Below, in pieces: positions 16,899 through 24,892 of a stretch of DNA of 64,000 nucleotides. Position numbers and translations under genes: made by a program. This DNA comes from Bacteroidales bacterium (GTDB lineage: Bacteria > Bacteroidota > Bacteroidia > Bacteroidales > P3): the NCBI GenBank assembly GCA_017618625.1, contig JAFZTV010000058.1, positions 1 through 64,000 of the forward strand, written 5' to 3'. A model generated the notes under the pieces. It was not told where the DNA came from. It saw nothing but the letters and a program-made list of their open reading frames with translations, and ran no database searches. Positions within the stretch are counted from its first letter, which is position 1. Each line of letters starts with the position of its first letter.

Positions 16899-17468
16899 TT
16901 ATTTCTTCGTCGGCGCAATAATCATTATCATACGCTTTCCTTCCAGACGCGGCATCTGTTCTGGCTTTCCGAACTCAAACAGCGCCTCGGCGAATTTCAG
17001 CAGCTGCTGCTCTCCCTGCTCCTTGTATAGGATGCTGCGCCCTTTGAAGAACACATCGACTCTCACCTTGTTGCCCTCCTTCAGGAACCCTTTGGCGTGG
17101 TTCAGTTTGAACTCAAAGTCGTGGTCGTCAATCTGCGGGCTCAGGCGTATCTCCTTCACCACCACCTTCGTCGAGTTTGCCTTGCGTTCCTTCTCCTTCT
17201 TCTTCAGTTCGTAGAGGAACTTCTGATACTCGATAATCTTGCACACCGGCGGGTTGGCCGTGGGCGAAATCATCACAAGGTCCAGACCCTCGTCGTATGC
17301 AAGTTTTATCGCGTCCTTGGTGTTGTAGATTGTGGGTTCCATCCCCTCTCCTACTACTCTCACGACGGGAGCGGTGATTCGCTCGTTCACCTGATGGTCA
17401 GGTTCTTTTTTTACTGGTCCGCGACCGCGGTTTCTGTTCTGGTCGCCGGGTTTGAATGGTGCTGCTAT
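16899..17468 (-). CDS. infC: Translation initiation factor IF-3, probable AUA start
   Basis: IF-3 binds the 30S subunit and checks start-codon pairing. The conserved part runs from [19 protein letters not shown] to [17 protein letters not shown]. The first canonical start in the frame is GTG at 17390, which would begin inside the conserved NER motif; family members have a basic leader before it. Upstream, the frame stays open back to a TAG and encodes [20 protein letters not shown]. An AGGAG lies 9 nt before an ATA codon at 17468-17466, giving 189 residues. Non-canonical starts (AUU, AUA, AUC) are a known autoregulatory feature of infC. No ATG, GTG or TTG exists between the TAG and 17390. Confidence 0.9.
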   Translation of the reverse strand: MAAPFKPGDQNRNRGRGPVKKEPDHQVNERITAPVVRVVGEGMEPTIYNTKDAIKLAYDEGLDLVMISPTANPPVCKIIEYQKFLYELKKKEKERKANSTKVVVKEIRLSPQIDDHDFEFKLNHAKGFLKEGNKVRVDVFFKGRSILYKEQGEQQLLKFAEALFEFGKPEQMPRLEGKRMIMIIAPTKK

Positions 17469-17519
17469 AACTTGGTTCTCCTATATTAAGTTTATAATTA
17501 CTTTTCTTTATTATATCGG

Positions 17520-19451
17520 TTACATTACCTCGTTGATTTCCTTCTCAATGAAGGCTGCGAAATCCTCTGGTTTCATGGCTCCCAGGTCGCCGGCACCCTG
17601 ACGGCGCACACTCACCGTGCCCTCGCCTATTTCCTTCTCGCCCAGGATGAGCATGAACGGATATTTTGCCAGTTCTGCATCGCGAATCTTGCGGCCTATC
17701 TTCTCGTCACGCATGTCTATGGTGCCGCGCAAATCCATCTGTTCGAGCTTGTTCTTAAGCTCCTTAGCCTGCTCGACATACTTCTCGCTCACAGGCAGTA
17801 TGATGAACTGCTCCGGCGTGAGCCACAGCGGGAACTTGCCGCAGGTGTGCTCTATCAGCACTGCGCAGAACCTTTCCATCGAGCCGAACGGAGCTCTGTG
17901 TATCATTACCGGACGGTGTTTCTGACCGTCACTGCCGATATATTCAAGCTCGAAACGCTCGGGCAGGTTGTAGTCCACCTGTATGGTGCCCAGCTGCCAA
18001 CGGCGGCCCAAAGCATCTTTCACCATGAAGTCCAGTTTCGGGCCGTAGAAAGCGGCCTCACCAAGTTCCACTTTAGCCTTGATGCCTTTCTCTGCACACG
18101 CCTCTTTGATGGCGTTTTCGGCTTTCTCCCAGTTCTCGTCGCTGCCCACATATTTCGTGGTGTTCGCAGGGTCGCGCAGCGAAATCTGTGCCTCCCACTG
18201 GTCGAAACTTAGAGCCTTGAAGATGGTCTGGATAATCTCCATCACCTTTATAAACTCCTCCTTCACCTGGTCGGGACGGCAGTAGATGTGAGCGTCGTCC
18301 TGCGTGAACGAACGCACTCTGGTCAATCCGTGCAGCTCGCCGCTCTGCTCATAGCGATACACCGTGCCGAACTCGGCCAGACGCAGCGGAAGCTCCTTGT
18401 ACGAGCGCGGCTCGTTTTTGTATATCATGCAGTGGTGCGGGCAGTTCATAGGCTTCAGCAGATAAACCTCGCCCTCTTCGGGTGTGGTTATCGGGCGGAA
18501 GCTGTCCTCACCGTAGTGTTCCCAGTGGCCCGATGTCTCGTAAAGCGTCTTGCCGCCGATATGCGGGGTTATGACCTGCTGGTAGCCGTATTTCTTCTGT
18601 ATCTTGGTCAGGTAGTCCTGCAGGCGAAGCCTCAGCTCCGTGCCCTTGGGCAACCAGATAGGAAGACCTTTTCCCACTGTGTCGCTGAACATATAGAGTC
18701 CCAACTCCTTGCCAATCTTCCTGTGGTCACGCTTCTTGGCCTCCTCAAGCATCACAAGGTATTCGTCAAGTTCCTTCTTCTTCGGGAACGAGATGGCATA
18801 CACACGAGTCAGCTGCGGACGATGCTCATCGCCGCGCCAGTAGGCACCTGCCAGGTTTATCAGCTTCACAGCCTTGATGGGGCTGAAATCGACCAGGTGC
18901 GGTCCACGGCAAAGGTCGGTGAACGCACCGCTGTCGTAGAACGAAATAGTGCCGTCCTCAAGGGCTTCGATAAGTTCCACCTTATAGACCTCTCCCCTGT
19001 CGCCGAAAGTCTTCAAAGCCTCGGCTTTCGACACCTCGCGGCGCGTGATGGGAGTCTTGGCCTGCACCAGCTCCATCATCTTCTTCTCAATCTTCGGGAA
19101 ATCCTCGCTCGACACACTGTATGTGCCGAAGTCTATGTCGTAGTAGAAACCGTTCTCAATCGAAGGACCGATACCGAACTTGATGCCCGGATAAAGCTCC
19201 TGCAATGCCGATGCCAGCAAGTGGGCCGAAGTATGCCAGAATGTCGATTTACCTTCGTCGTCGTTCCATGTGAGCAACTGCACCTTCGAATCCTCGTTTA
19301 TCGGACGGTAAAGCTCCATCACTTTGTCGTTGACTTTGGCTGCCAAAACATTGCGCGCCAAGCCCTCACTGATGCTTTTCGCTATATCCAACGCAGTTAC
19401 ACCCGCCTCGTACTGACGCACCGAACCATCTGGAAGTGTGATATTTATCAT
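17520..19451 (-). CDS. thrS: Threonyl-tRNA synthetase
   Basis: This 643-residue class II synthetase has in order the TGS domain ([20 protein letters not shown]), the editing domain with [11 protein letters not shown] and [10 protein letters not shown], motif 2 [20 protein letters not shown], the zinc-binding Cys in [20 protein letters not shown], motif 3 [18 protein letters not shown], and the anticodon-binding domain. It heads the operon thrS-infC-rpmI-rplT-rplS. A consensus Bacteroidota promoter lies about 40 nt upstream, so the leader is short and no T-box is present. Confidence 0.98.
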   Translation of the reverse strand: MINITLPDGSVRQYEAGVTALDIAKSISEGLARNVLAAKVNDKVMELYRPINEDSKVQLLTWNDDEGKSTFWHTSAHLLASALQELYPGIKFGIGPSIENGFYYDIDFGTYSVSSEDFPKIEKKMMELVQAKTPITRREVSKAEALKTFGDRGEVYKVELIEALEDGTISFYDSGAFTDLCRGPHLVDFSPIKAVKLINLAGAYWRGDEHRPQLTRVYAISFPKKKELDEYLVMLEEAKKRDHRKIGKELGLYMFSDTVGKGLPIWLPKGTELRLRLQDYLTKIQKKYGYQQVITPHIGGKTLYETSGHWEHYGEDSFRPITTPEEGEVYLLKPMNCPHHCMIYKNEPRSYKELPLRLAEFGTVYRYEQSGELHGLTRVRSFTQDDAHIYCRPDQVKEEFIKVMEIIQTIFKALSFDQWEAQISLRDPANTTKYVGSDENWEKAENAIKEACAEKGIKAKVELGEAAFYGPKLDFMVKDALGRRWQLGTIQVDYNLPERFELEYIGSDGQKHRPVMIHRAPFGSMERFCAVLIEHTCGKFPLWLTPEQFIILPVSEKYVEQAKELKNKLEQMDLRGTIDMRDEKIGRKIRDAELAKYPFMLILGEKEIGEGTVSVRRQGAGDLGAMKPEDFAAFIEKEINEVM

Positions 19452-19488
19452 ATATATAGTTATTCTGTTTATTACCTATAAGAACGTG

Positions 19489-19519
19489 CAAAAATACAAA
19501 ACTCATTGATAATGACAAA
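19489..19519 (-). promoter_or_regulatory. Bacteroidota promoter for the thrS operon
   Basis: On the minus strand TTTG (19519-19516), a 19-nt spacer and TATTTTTG (19496-19489) match the consensus. The predicted start of transcription is about 30-35 nt before the thrS ATG. Confidence 0.8.
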
Positions 19520-19587
19520 ATTTTGCCATATTTTATTATAAAAAAATACGGGCGCACCACCCCACACCTAAAAAAACACCCCCAACA

Positions 19588-19618
19588 CGGACTTCATACG
19601 GACTTGATACGGACCTGG
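19588..19618. repeat. CGGACTTGATACGGAC repeat
   Basis: Three tandem words (CGGACTTCATA, CGGACTTGATA, CGGACCTGG) occur here. The complement of this word, TCCGTATCAAGTCCG, repeats at 21446-21498, and relatives occur at 23609-23634. Confidence 0.7.
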
Positions 19619-19678
19619 CACACGATCATACCAAATCCAACCACACACAAACACACAAGCAATCAAGCAAACATCTGA

Positions 19679-20446
19679 CTAAATCTCAACCGTCAAGCCA
19701 TCGTAAGCCACACTCACCCCGTCTGGCAGCGTTCGGCAGACCTCCTCGTGCAGCCCCATCTCGTGGCTCACATGTGTGAGATATGCCCGCTCCGGCCCCA
19801 CCCGTTCTATCACGGAGAGAGCCTCCGGCAGGCTGTAGTGCGACCAGTGGTGCTCTCGCCTCAACGCGTTGAGCACCATCACCTTCACCCCCATAAGCTT
19901 TTCAAGCTCCTGCGGCGCTATATAATTCGCATCGGTCACATAGGCGATGTCGCCGATTCTGTACCCCAGTATCGGCAAGTCCTTGTGCATCGCCGCAACA
20001 GGAACCACCTCCACCCCTGCCGCCATGAAAGGCTCGTCTGCCGAAACCTCATGCAGCGTAGCCTCCGGCAACCCAGGGTATTCATGCTCGCTGAAGATAT
20101 AGCCGTAGTCGCGTTTCAAGGTGTTGAGTGCGATACTGTTGCCGTATAAGTCCAACGGCTGCTGTTGCACGTAGTTGAAAGCGCGTATGTCGTCTATCCC
20201 TGCCACATGGTCGCGATGTGCATGGGTAATCAACACCGCATCTATATGTGTCACCTCTTCCCTCAACATCTGCTGACGGAAGTCGGGCCCTATGTCTATG
20301 AGGATGTTCCTGCCGTCGTCAGCCTCTACGAGAGCCGATGTTCTCAACCGTTTGTCGCGGCTGTCAGACGACCTGCACACCTCACATTTACATGTTATTA
20401 CAGGCACCCCTTGCGAAGTGCCTGTTCCCAAAAACATCAGCTTCAT
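19679..20446 (-). CDS. MBL-fold metallohydrolase (PhnP-like)
   Basis: The 255 residues open MKLMFLGTGTSQGVPVITCK, followed by CEVCRSSDSRDKRLRTSALV, the PhnP-type zinc-binding Cys insert, and have the metallo-beta-lactamase signature THAHRDHVAGIDDIRAFN. Later metal ligands are visible in VVPVAAMHKDLPILGYRIGD, AYVTDANYI and LTHVSHEMGLHEEV. Members include cyclic phosphodiesterases. No phosphonate genes are nearby, so the substrate is unknown. Length is typical. Confidence 0.88.
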   Translation of the reverse strand: MKLMFLGTGTSQGVPVITCKCEVCRSSDSRDKRLRTSALVEADDGRNILIDIGPDFRQQMLREEVTHIDAVLITHAHRDHVAGIDDIRAFNYVQQQPLDLYGNSIALNTLKRDYGYIFSEHEYPGLPEATLHEVSADEPFMAAGVEVVPVAAMHKDLPILGYRIGDIAYVTDANYIAPQELEKLMGVKVMVLNALRREHHWSHYSLPEALSVIERVGPERAYLTHVSHEMGLHEEVCRTLPDGVSVAYDGLTVEI

Positions 20447-20457
20447 GAGTATCTATG

Positions 20458-20615
20458 TTGATACGTTGGTAGGTTTAACGTTGATACGTTTTGTGTTGAT
20501 AGGTTTTATGTTGATAGGTTTAACGTTGATATGTCTTGTGTTGATAGGTTTTATGTTGATAGGTTTTATGTTGATATGTCTTGTGTTGATAGGTTTTGTG
20601 TTGATAGGTTTTATG
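20458..20615. repeat. Tandem TTGATAGGTTTTATG array
   Basis: About ten units of 14-16 bp (TTGATAGGTTTTATG, TTGATAGGTTTAACG, TTGATATGTCTTGTG) lie between the MBL gene start and the response-regulator stop. There are no unique spacers, so it is not a CRISPR array. Confidence 0.9.
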
Positions 20616-20646
20616 GCCGACAACAGTTAGGGGATGACTGATAACA

Positions 20647-21336
20647 TTACTGCTGCGTCAGCTTGAAACCTACGCCGTGGACATTGATTATCTGAAGCGA
20701 CGGGTCGGCACTGAGGTACTTGCGCAGCTTGGTGATATAGACGTCCATGCTGCGGGCAGCGAAGATGCTGTCGGTCTTCCATATCTTCTGAAGCGTGGTG
20801 GTGCGGTCAACTATCTGGTTGAAGTTAAGAGCGAACAGGCGCAGCAGCTCGCACTCCTTCGAGGTGAGGTGGCGCTCGTCGCCCTCTATGGTGAGGGTCT
20901 GACGCGAGTGGTCGAAGACAAACTTGCCGATGTTGAAGATGTTGTTCTCCGGCTTGTTCTCGTCAAACGAGCGACGTATGGTGGCGTTGATACGGGCCAG
21001 CAGCTCGTTCATGCTGAACGGTTTGGTGATATAGTCGTCGGCACCTATCTCGAAACCTTTCAGCTTGTCGGCCTCAAGGCTCTTCGCAGTAAGGAATATT
21101 ATAGGCACACGCTTGTCGAGACGCCTGACCTCTTTTGCCACGGCGAAGCCGTCCTTGACTGGCATCATCACATCGAAGATGCATGCATCGATGTCGGAAG
21201 TGCGGAAGGTGTCGATGGCAGCCTGTCCGTCGGTGACTAAGCTCACGGTGAAGCCTTTCTGCGAAAGATAAGCTTTCAGTATGGTGCCCAGGTTAGGGTC
21301 GTCCTCCGCAACAAGTAGTTTTATTCCTAAATTCAT
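20647..21336 (-). CDS. OmpR-family response regulator (RprY-like), no adjacent kinase
   Basis: The 229 residues comprise a receiver domain with the acidic pair in LLVAEDDPNLG, phosphoacceptor Asp55 in IFDVMMP and the conserved Lys in DDYITKPFSM, followed by a winged-helix DNA-binding domain (HLTSKECELLRLFALNFNQI, RSMDVYITKLRKYLS, IINVHGVGFKL). The overall pattern resembles RprY of Bacteroides. Histidine kinase genes often adjoin such regulators, but none is present here, so its partner must be elsewhere. Simple repeats occupy both flanks. Confidence 0.92.
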   Translation of the reverse strand: MNLGIKLLVAEDDPNLGTILKAYLSQKGFTVSLVTDGQAAIDTFRTSDIDACIFDVMMPVKDGFAVAKEVRRLDKRVPIIFLTAKSLEADKLKGFEIGADDYITKPFSMNELLARINATIRRSFDENKPENNIFNIGKFVFDHSRQTLTIEGDERHLTSKECELLRLFALNFNQIVDRTTTLQKIWKTDSIFAARSMDVYITKLRKYLSADPSLQIINVHGVGFKLTQQ

Positions 21337-21439
21337 AATCGTGAAAAGGTGATTAGTGATTATTGAATCGTGAATTGCCAGTTGGTTTTCAGGTATTCTC
21401 CTCTATATTCCTCACGTGGTTTTCGTCAATCTCAAGTAG

Positions 21440-21500
21440 GTTTTCTCCGTATCAAGTCCGAATGAACTCCGTATCAAGTCCGAGTCAAGTCCGAGTCAGC
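21440..21500. repeat. TCCGTATCAAGTCCGAG tandem repeat
   Basis: The words TCCGTATCAAGTCCGAATGAAC, TCCGTATCAAGTCCGAG and TCAAGTCCGAGTCAG follow each other directly downstream of the cyclophilin stop. They belong to the same family as 19588-19618. Confidence 0.75.
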
Positions 21501-21510
21501 TCTGTATTTT

Positions 21511-21975
21511 TTAATCGTTCTGCTCGATTATCTTTACGCTCTCGATGAGGTCGCCAGGGACGATGGTGTCAACGACTTCGATGCCTTCGACGACTTTGCC
21601 GAAGCAGGTGTGGACGCCGTCGAGGTGCTGTGTGTTCTGACGGTTGTGGCAGATGAAGAACTGCGAACCGCCTGTGTCTTTGCCTGCATGTGCCATGGAG
21701 AGGACTCCACGGTCGTGGTACTGACGCTCGGCAGAGGTCTCGCACTTAATTGTCCAGCCAGGACCACCGGTGCCCACACGCGGATCGCCGAGATTGCGGC
21801 TGAAGGGGCAGCCACCCTGGATGACGAAACCGGGTATCACTCGGTGGAAACGCAGGCCATCGTAGAAGCCAGACTTGGCCAGTTTAACGAAGTTGGCTAC
21901 TGTGTTAGGTGTCTCTTTCTCGTATAGCTCGATTTTCATCGTGCCCTTGGCTGTTTTTATTTCTGCGAATAACAT
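21511..21975 (-). CDS. Peptidyl-prolyl cis-trans isomerase, cyclophilin type
   Basis: The 154-residue protein accelerates proline isomerisation in folding proteins. It shows [33 protein letters not shown] (catalytic Arg, Phe and Gln region), [20 protein letters not shown] and [17 protein letters not shown] text ([20 protein letters not shown]). There is no signal peptide, so it is cytoplasmic. The length matches the short bacterial cyclophilins. Confidence 0.96.
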   Translation of the reverse strand: MLFAEIKTAKGTMKIELYEKETPNTVANFVKLAKSGFYDGLRFHRVIPGFVIQGGCPFSRNLGDPRVGTGGPGWTIKCETSAERQYHDRGVLSMAHAGKDTGGSQFFICHNRQNTQHLDGVHTCFGKVVEGIEVVDTIVPGDLIESVKIIEQND

Positions 21976-22048
21976 AGGATATCTTATTTACTTTAGTTTA
22001 GTTGTTTTGTGACGCTGTCTATATAGTAGTAACGTAATTGTTAAATAA

Positions 22049-23587
22049 TTATTTTACGCACTTTAAAAATCTGTTCCAACGGATTTTGCCAGTGTCCTTG
22101 TCTCTGGAGAACATGATAAGCGAGGCAGTGCCGACGATGTGGTCCTCGGGCACGAAGCCCCAGTAGCGAGAGTCGGCAGAGTTGTGGCGGTTGTCGCCCA
22201 TCATCCAGTAGTAGTTCATGGAGAAGGCATAGCTGTCGCAAGGCTTGCAATCGACGAGGATTTTGCCGTCGCGGACTTCAAGGCTGTGGTGTTCAAAGAC
22301 TTCGATGATTCTTTGGTACAGTGGGAGGTTGTCCAACGAGAGCGGAACGGACATGCCTTTCTTGGGAATGAGGATGGGTCCAAAGTCGTCGATGGTCCAA
22401 TTGTAGCCATAGGCGTGTGGGAAGAGAAGCTGGGAGCTGTCGTTGATGGGGAGCATGAGGCGCTCGACGGACTTTATCTCATCCATGCCACGCAAGGTTT
22501 CGACCATAGGTTTGGAGAGTGGGAGCAGGAGGAAGGGTGTGCCTTCGTAGAGAGCGCTCTGGTAGTCCTCGTCGCTCACGCCGACGGAGCGGAGAAGTTT
22601 GTGCGGGTCGGTCTTGGCAGACTTGAAGTCAACGGAGTAGGTGACCTGTGCCTCGGGCGGCATGTCGATGGGTGCGCCGTTGATATAAACTGTCTGGTCC
22701 TGAATCTCGAGGGTTTCGCCCGGAAGGCCGATGCAGCGTTTGATGAAGTTCTCGCGCTTGTCAACGGGACGGACCCTGATATGGTTTTCAACCATACGGC
22801 CTCCAACGGGGAGGTATTTGGCGTTATTGATGGCCTCGTAGCCTTCCTCGCGGACGAGGTCGTGATAGGACTTGTTGCTTTGCCAAGCAGTGCAGACGGT
22901 GTCGCCATCGGGATAATTGAAGACCACAGCATCGAAACGCTTGACATCGCGGAGGCCAAGGTAGCGGTGATAGGGCAACTGAATCCACTTCAGGTAGGAC
23001 TCGACCTGGCCGTTGGTGAGAGGCATCACGTTGTGTACCAGCGGGAAGGAGAGCGGAGTCATGGCGACACGGGCGCCGTAGGTAATCTTGCTGACAAGCA
23101 GATAGTCGCCAACGAGGAGGCTCTTCTCCATGGAGCTGGAGGGGATTTTGTAGAACTCGAGGATATTGCCGCGGATGATGACAGCGGCGATGAGGGCGAA
23201 GACGATGGCGTCGAGCCAGTCGCGGACCTTGCCTACCTTGTGAGGCGGAAGCTGTGAAGGCTCGGTGTATTCATATTTCTTGGAGATACCGAGGATGGGG
23301 AGATAGACGCAAGGCAGGAGCACGGCGAAGGTCTGCTCCCAGAAGCCGTAGCGACGGAAGACCTTTGCAGTTTCCACGACCATGAGAAGGAAAGTGAAGA
23401 CGTTGATGGCTGGGATAAGGAAGTAGATGTACCAAGGCCAACGCTTGCCGCAGATTTTAATCCATACAATAATATTATAGACAGGAATAAGGGCTTTCCA
23501 GGGTTGGACGCCGGCTTTCTTGAAGACGAACCAGAGGCCGATGAGGCATCCAATAAAGTAGAGGGCAAGAAGCAAGTCGTATATCAT
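22049..23587 (-). CDS. lepB: Signal peptidase I with N-terminal multi-pass domain
   Basis: This membrane protease removes signal peptides from exported proteins. The first 105 residues form several membrane helices (FIGCLIGLWFVFKKAGVQPW and onward), an extension common in Bacteroidota. The catalytic Ser152 lies in FYKIPSSSMEKSLLVGDYLL, the general-base Lys283 in FIKRCIGLPGETLEI, and NYYWMMGDNRHNSADSRYWG closes the active site. At 512 residues it carries a long insert between Ser and Lys, also usual in the phylum. Confidence 0.96.
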   Translation of the reverse strand: MIYDLLLALYFIGCLIGLWFVFKKAGVQPWKALIPVYNIIVWIKICGKRWPWYIYFLIPAINVFTFLLMVVETAKVFRRYGFWEQTFAVLLPCVYLPILGISKKYEYTEPSQLPPHKVGKVRDWLDAIVFALIAAVIIRGNILEFYKIPSSSMEKSLLVGDYLLVSKITYGARVAMTPLSFPLVHNVMPLTNGQVESYLKWIQLPYHRYLGLRDVKRFDAVVFNYPDGDTVCTAWQSNKSYHDLVREEGYEAINNAKYLPVGGRMVENHIRVRPVDKRENFIKRCIGLPGETLEIQDQTVYINGAPIDMPPEAQVTYSVDFKSAKTDPHKLLRSVGVSDEDYQSALYEGTPFLLLPLSKPMVETLRGMDEIKSVERLMLPINDSSQLLFPHAYGYNWTIDDFGPILIPKKGMSVPLSLDNLPLYQRIIEVFEHHSLEVRDGKILVDCKPCDSYAFSMNYYWMMGDNRHNSADSRYWGFVPEDHIVGTASLIMFSRDKDTGKIRWNRFLKCVK

Positions 23588-23670
23588 GGAAAGTTTATTT
23601 ATGGGTTATAGGTCTGTATCAGGTCTGTATGAAATCCGTGATTGGAGAGATTTGTTAAAATCTTAAAATA

Positions 23671-24825
23671 TTAACTATGTTTTTTAACAAATATTGTGTC
23701 GAGATGGTCAATCAGTTTTTTTTGTTCATTTTTCCAGGACATGTCTTCGAGCGCAGAGTTGAAACGGGAGTTGCGCTCGGCGGGTGTGAGGGAGCCCCAT
23801 TGAGAGAGAAGCTGGGAGATGGCATCGGCAAGTAGGCGCGGGTTGTAGATGACTTTTTCGTCGATGCAAGAGCCTATGGGGTGGGCTTGGAGGACACGAC
23901 GTATCTCGGGGTAGTCGTTGGCGAGGACGGGGATGTGGGCGGCGGCATAGTCGGCGATGCGGTTAGGGAGAGAGAGGTAGTAGTTGAGGCCCATGTTCTC
24001 CATCAGGCAGAAGCCCAATGAGGCACGTGAGGTAAGGGTTTTGAGCTGGTCGGGTCGGAGACGGCCTGTGAAAACGATGCGGGAGGAGTAGGGTTTGGAG
24101 GCGGCATGGAGCTTCATGGCGTCGAGGAGGTCGCCTGAGCCTGCGACGATGAGGCGGCACTGGGGAAGGAACTCGAGGGCGTCGATGAGCTGTTCGACAC
24201 AACGGCCTTTGTTGACGGCCCCCTGGTAGATTAGGTCGGTTGAGGAGGATGGCGGGAGAATGTCGGAGGTCGGGGGCTCGGGGTTGGCGGAGAGGTTGCG
24301 GATGACGATGAAATCGACACCGTAGCGGCTCTTGTAGATGTCGGCAAGGCTTTGGTTAACAGTTATGCAGAGAGCGGCATGGGGGATGAAACGGCGCTCG
24401 AAGAAGGTCCAAACCTTCCTGACTAGAGGTTTGCCGACCAACTCGGGCACATCGGGGAAAAGCTCGTGGCCGTCGAAGACGAAGGGTTTGCGTCGGAGAC
24501 GGGAGGCAAGAGCGATGGCAGGGAGAGCGTCGGTGTCGTTGGCATAGAAGGCATCAGCACGGGAGAAGATGAGTTTCAGGAAAAGGCGGATGTTGAACTC
24601 AGCATAGAAAAGTGCGCTGCGCTTGAAAAGGAGAGACATCTTGTTGGAGCGGTAAGGTCGGGAGAGAGGGGACTTGTCGGGCCAAGCACGTCCGACAAGA
24701 GAGACGCCGTAGCCAGCATTGAAAAGTGCGTCGCAGGCACGCAAGACACGCTGGTCGGTAAGCAAATCGTCGCTCACAGCCATCATTATGCGGGGTTTAT
24801 GCTCCGAGGGTTGCATATTGTTCAC
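23671..24825 (-). CDS. Glycosyltransferase, GT4-like
   Basis: The 384 residues have two Rossmann-like halves. The N-terminal half includes MMAVSDDLLTDQRVLRACDA and FVFDGHELFPDVPELVGKPL. The C-terminal half includes LIYQGAVNKGRCVEQLIDAL, CRLIVAGSGDLLDAMKLHA and LGFCLMENMGLNYYLSLPNR, the donor-binding region of GT-B enzymes of family 4. The acceptor is unknown; surface polysaccharide or glycan work is likely. It is divergent from priA, with a short shared promoter region. Confidence 0.85.
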   Translation of the reverse strand: MNNMQPSEHKPRIMMAVSDDLLTDQRVLRACDALFNAGYGVSLVGRAWPDKSPLSRPYRSNKMSLLFKRSALFYAEFNIRLFLKLIFSRADAFYANDTDALPAIALASRLRRKPFVFDGHELFPDVPELVGKPLVRKVWTFFERRFIPHAALCITVNQSLADIYKSRYGVDFIVIRNLSANPEPPTSDILPPSSSTDLIYQGAVNKGRCVEQLIDALEFLPQCRLIVAGSGDLLDAMKLHAASKPYSSRIVFTGRLRPDQLKTLTSRASLGFCLMENMGLNYYLSLPNRIADYAAAHIPVLANDYPEIRRVLQAHPIGSCIDEKVIYNPRLLADAISQLLSQWGSLTPAERNSRFNSALEDMSWKNEQKKLIDHLDTIFVKKHS

Positions 24826-24857
24826 AATATTATAGAACGCAAGAATAATAAAAATCG

Positions 24858-24865
24858 TACTTTTG
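24858..24865 (+). promoter_or_regulatory. Candidate -7 box in front of priA
   Basis: TACTTTTG followed by CAACTTC fits TAnnTTTG. It overlaps the first in-frame TTG (24863), so if the promoter is real, translation of priA must begin further down, at TTG 24887 or 24893, with a very short leader. Confidence 0.5.
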
Positions 24866-24892
24866 CAACTTCAAACTAAGAATATTTTGGCT

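Noticed and set aside
19452..19678. T-box leader of thrS
   Set aside because: The promoter is only about 40 nt from the start codon, leaving no room for a T-box, and no T-box sequence was found.
20458..20615. CRISPR array
   Set aside because: Units are 14-16 bp and directly adjacent, with no unique spacers and no cas genes.
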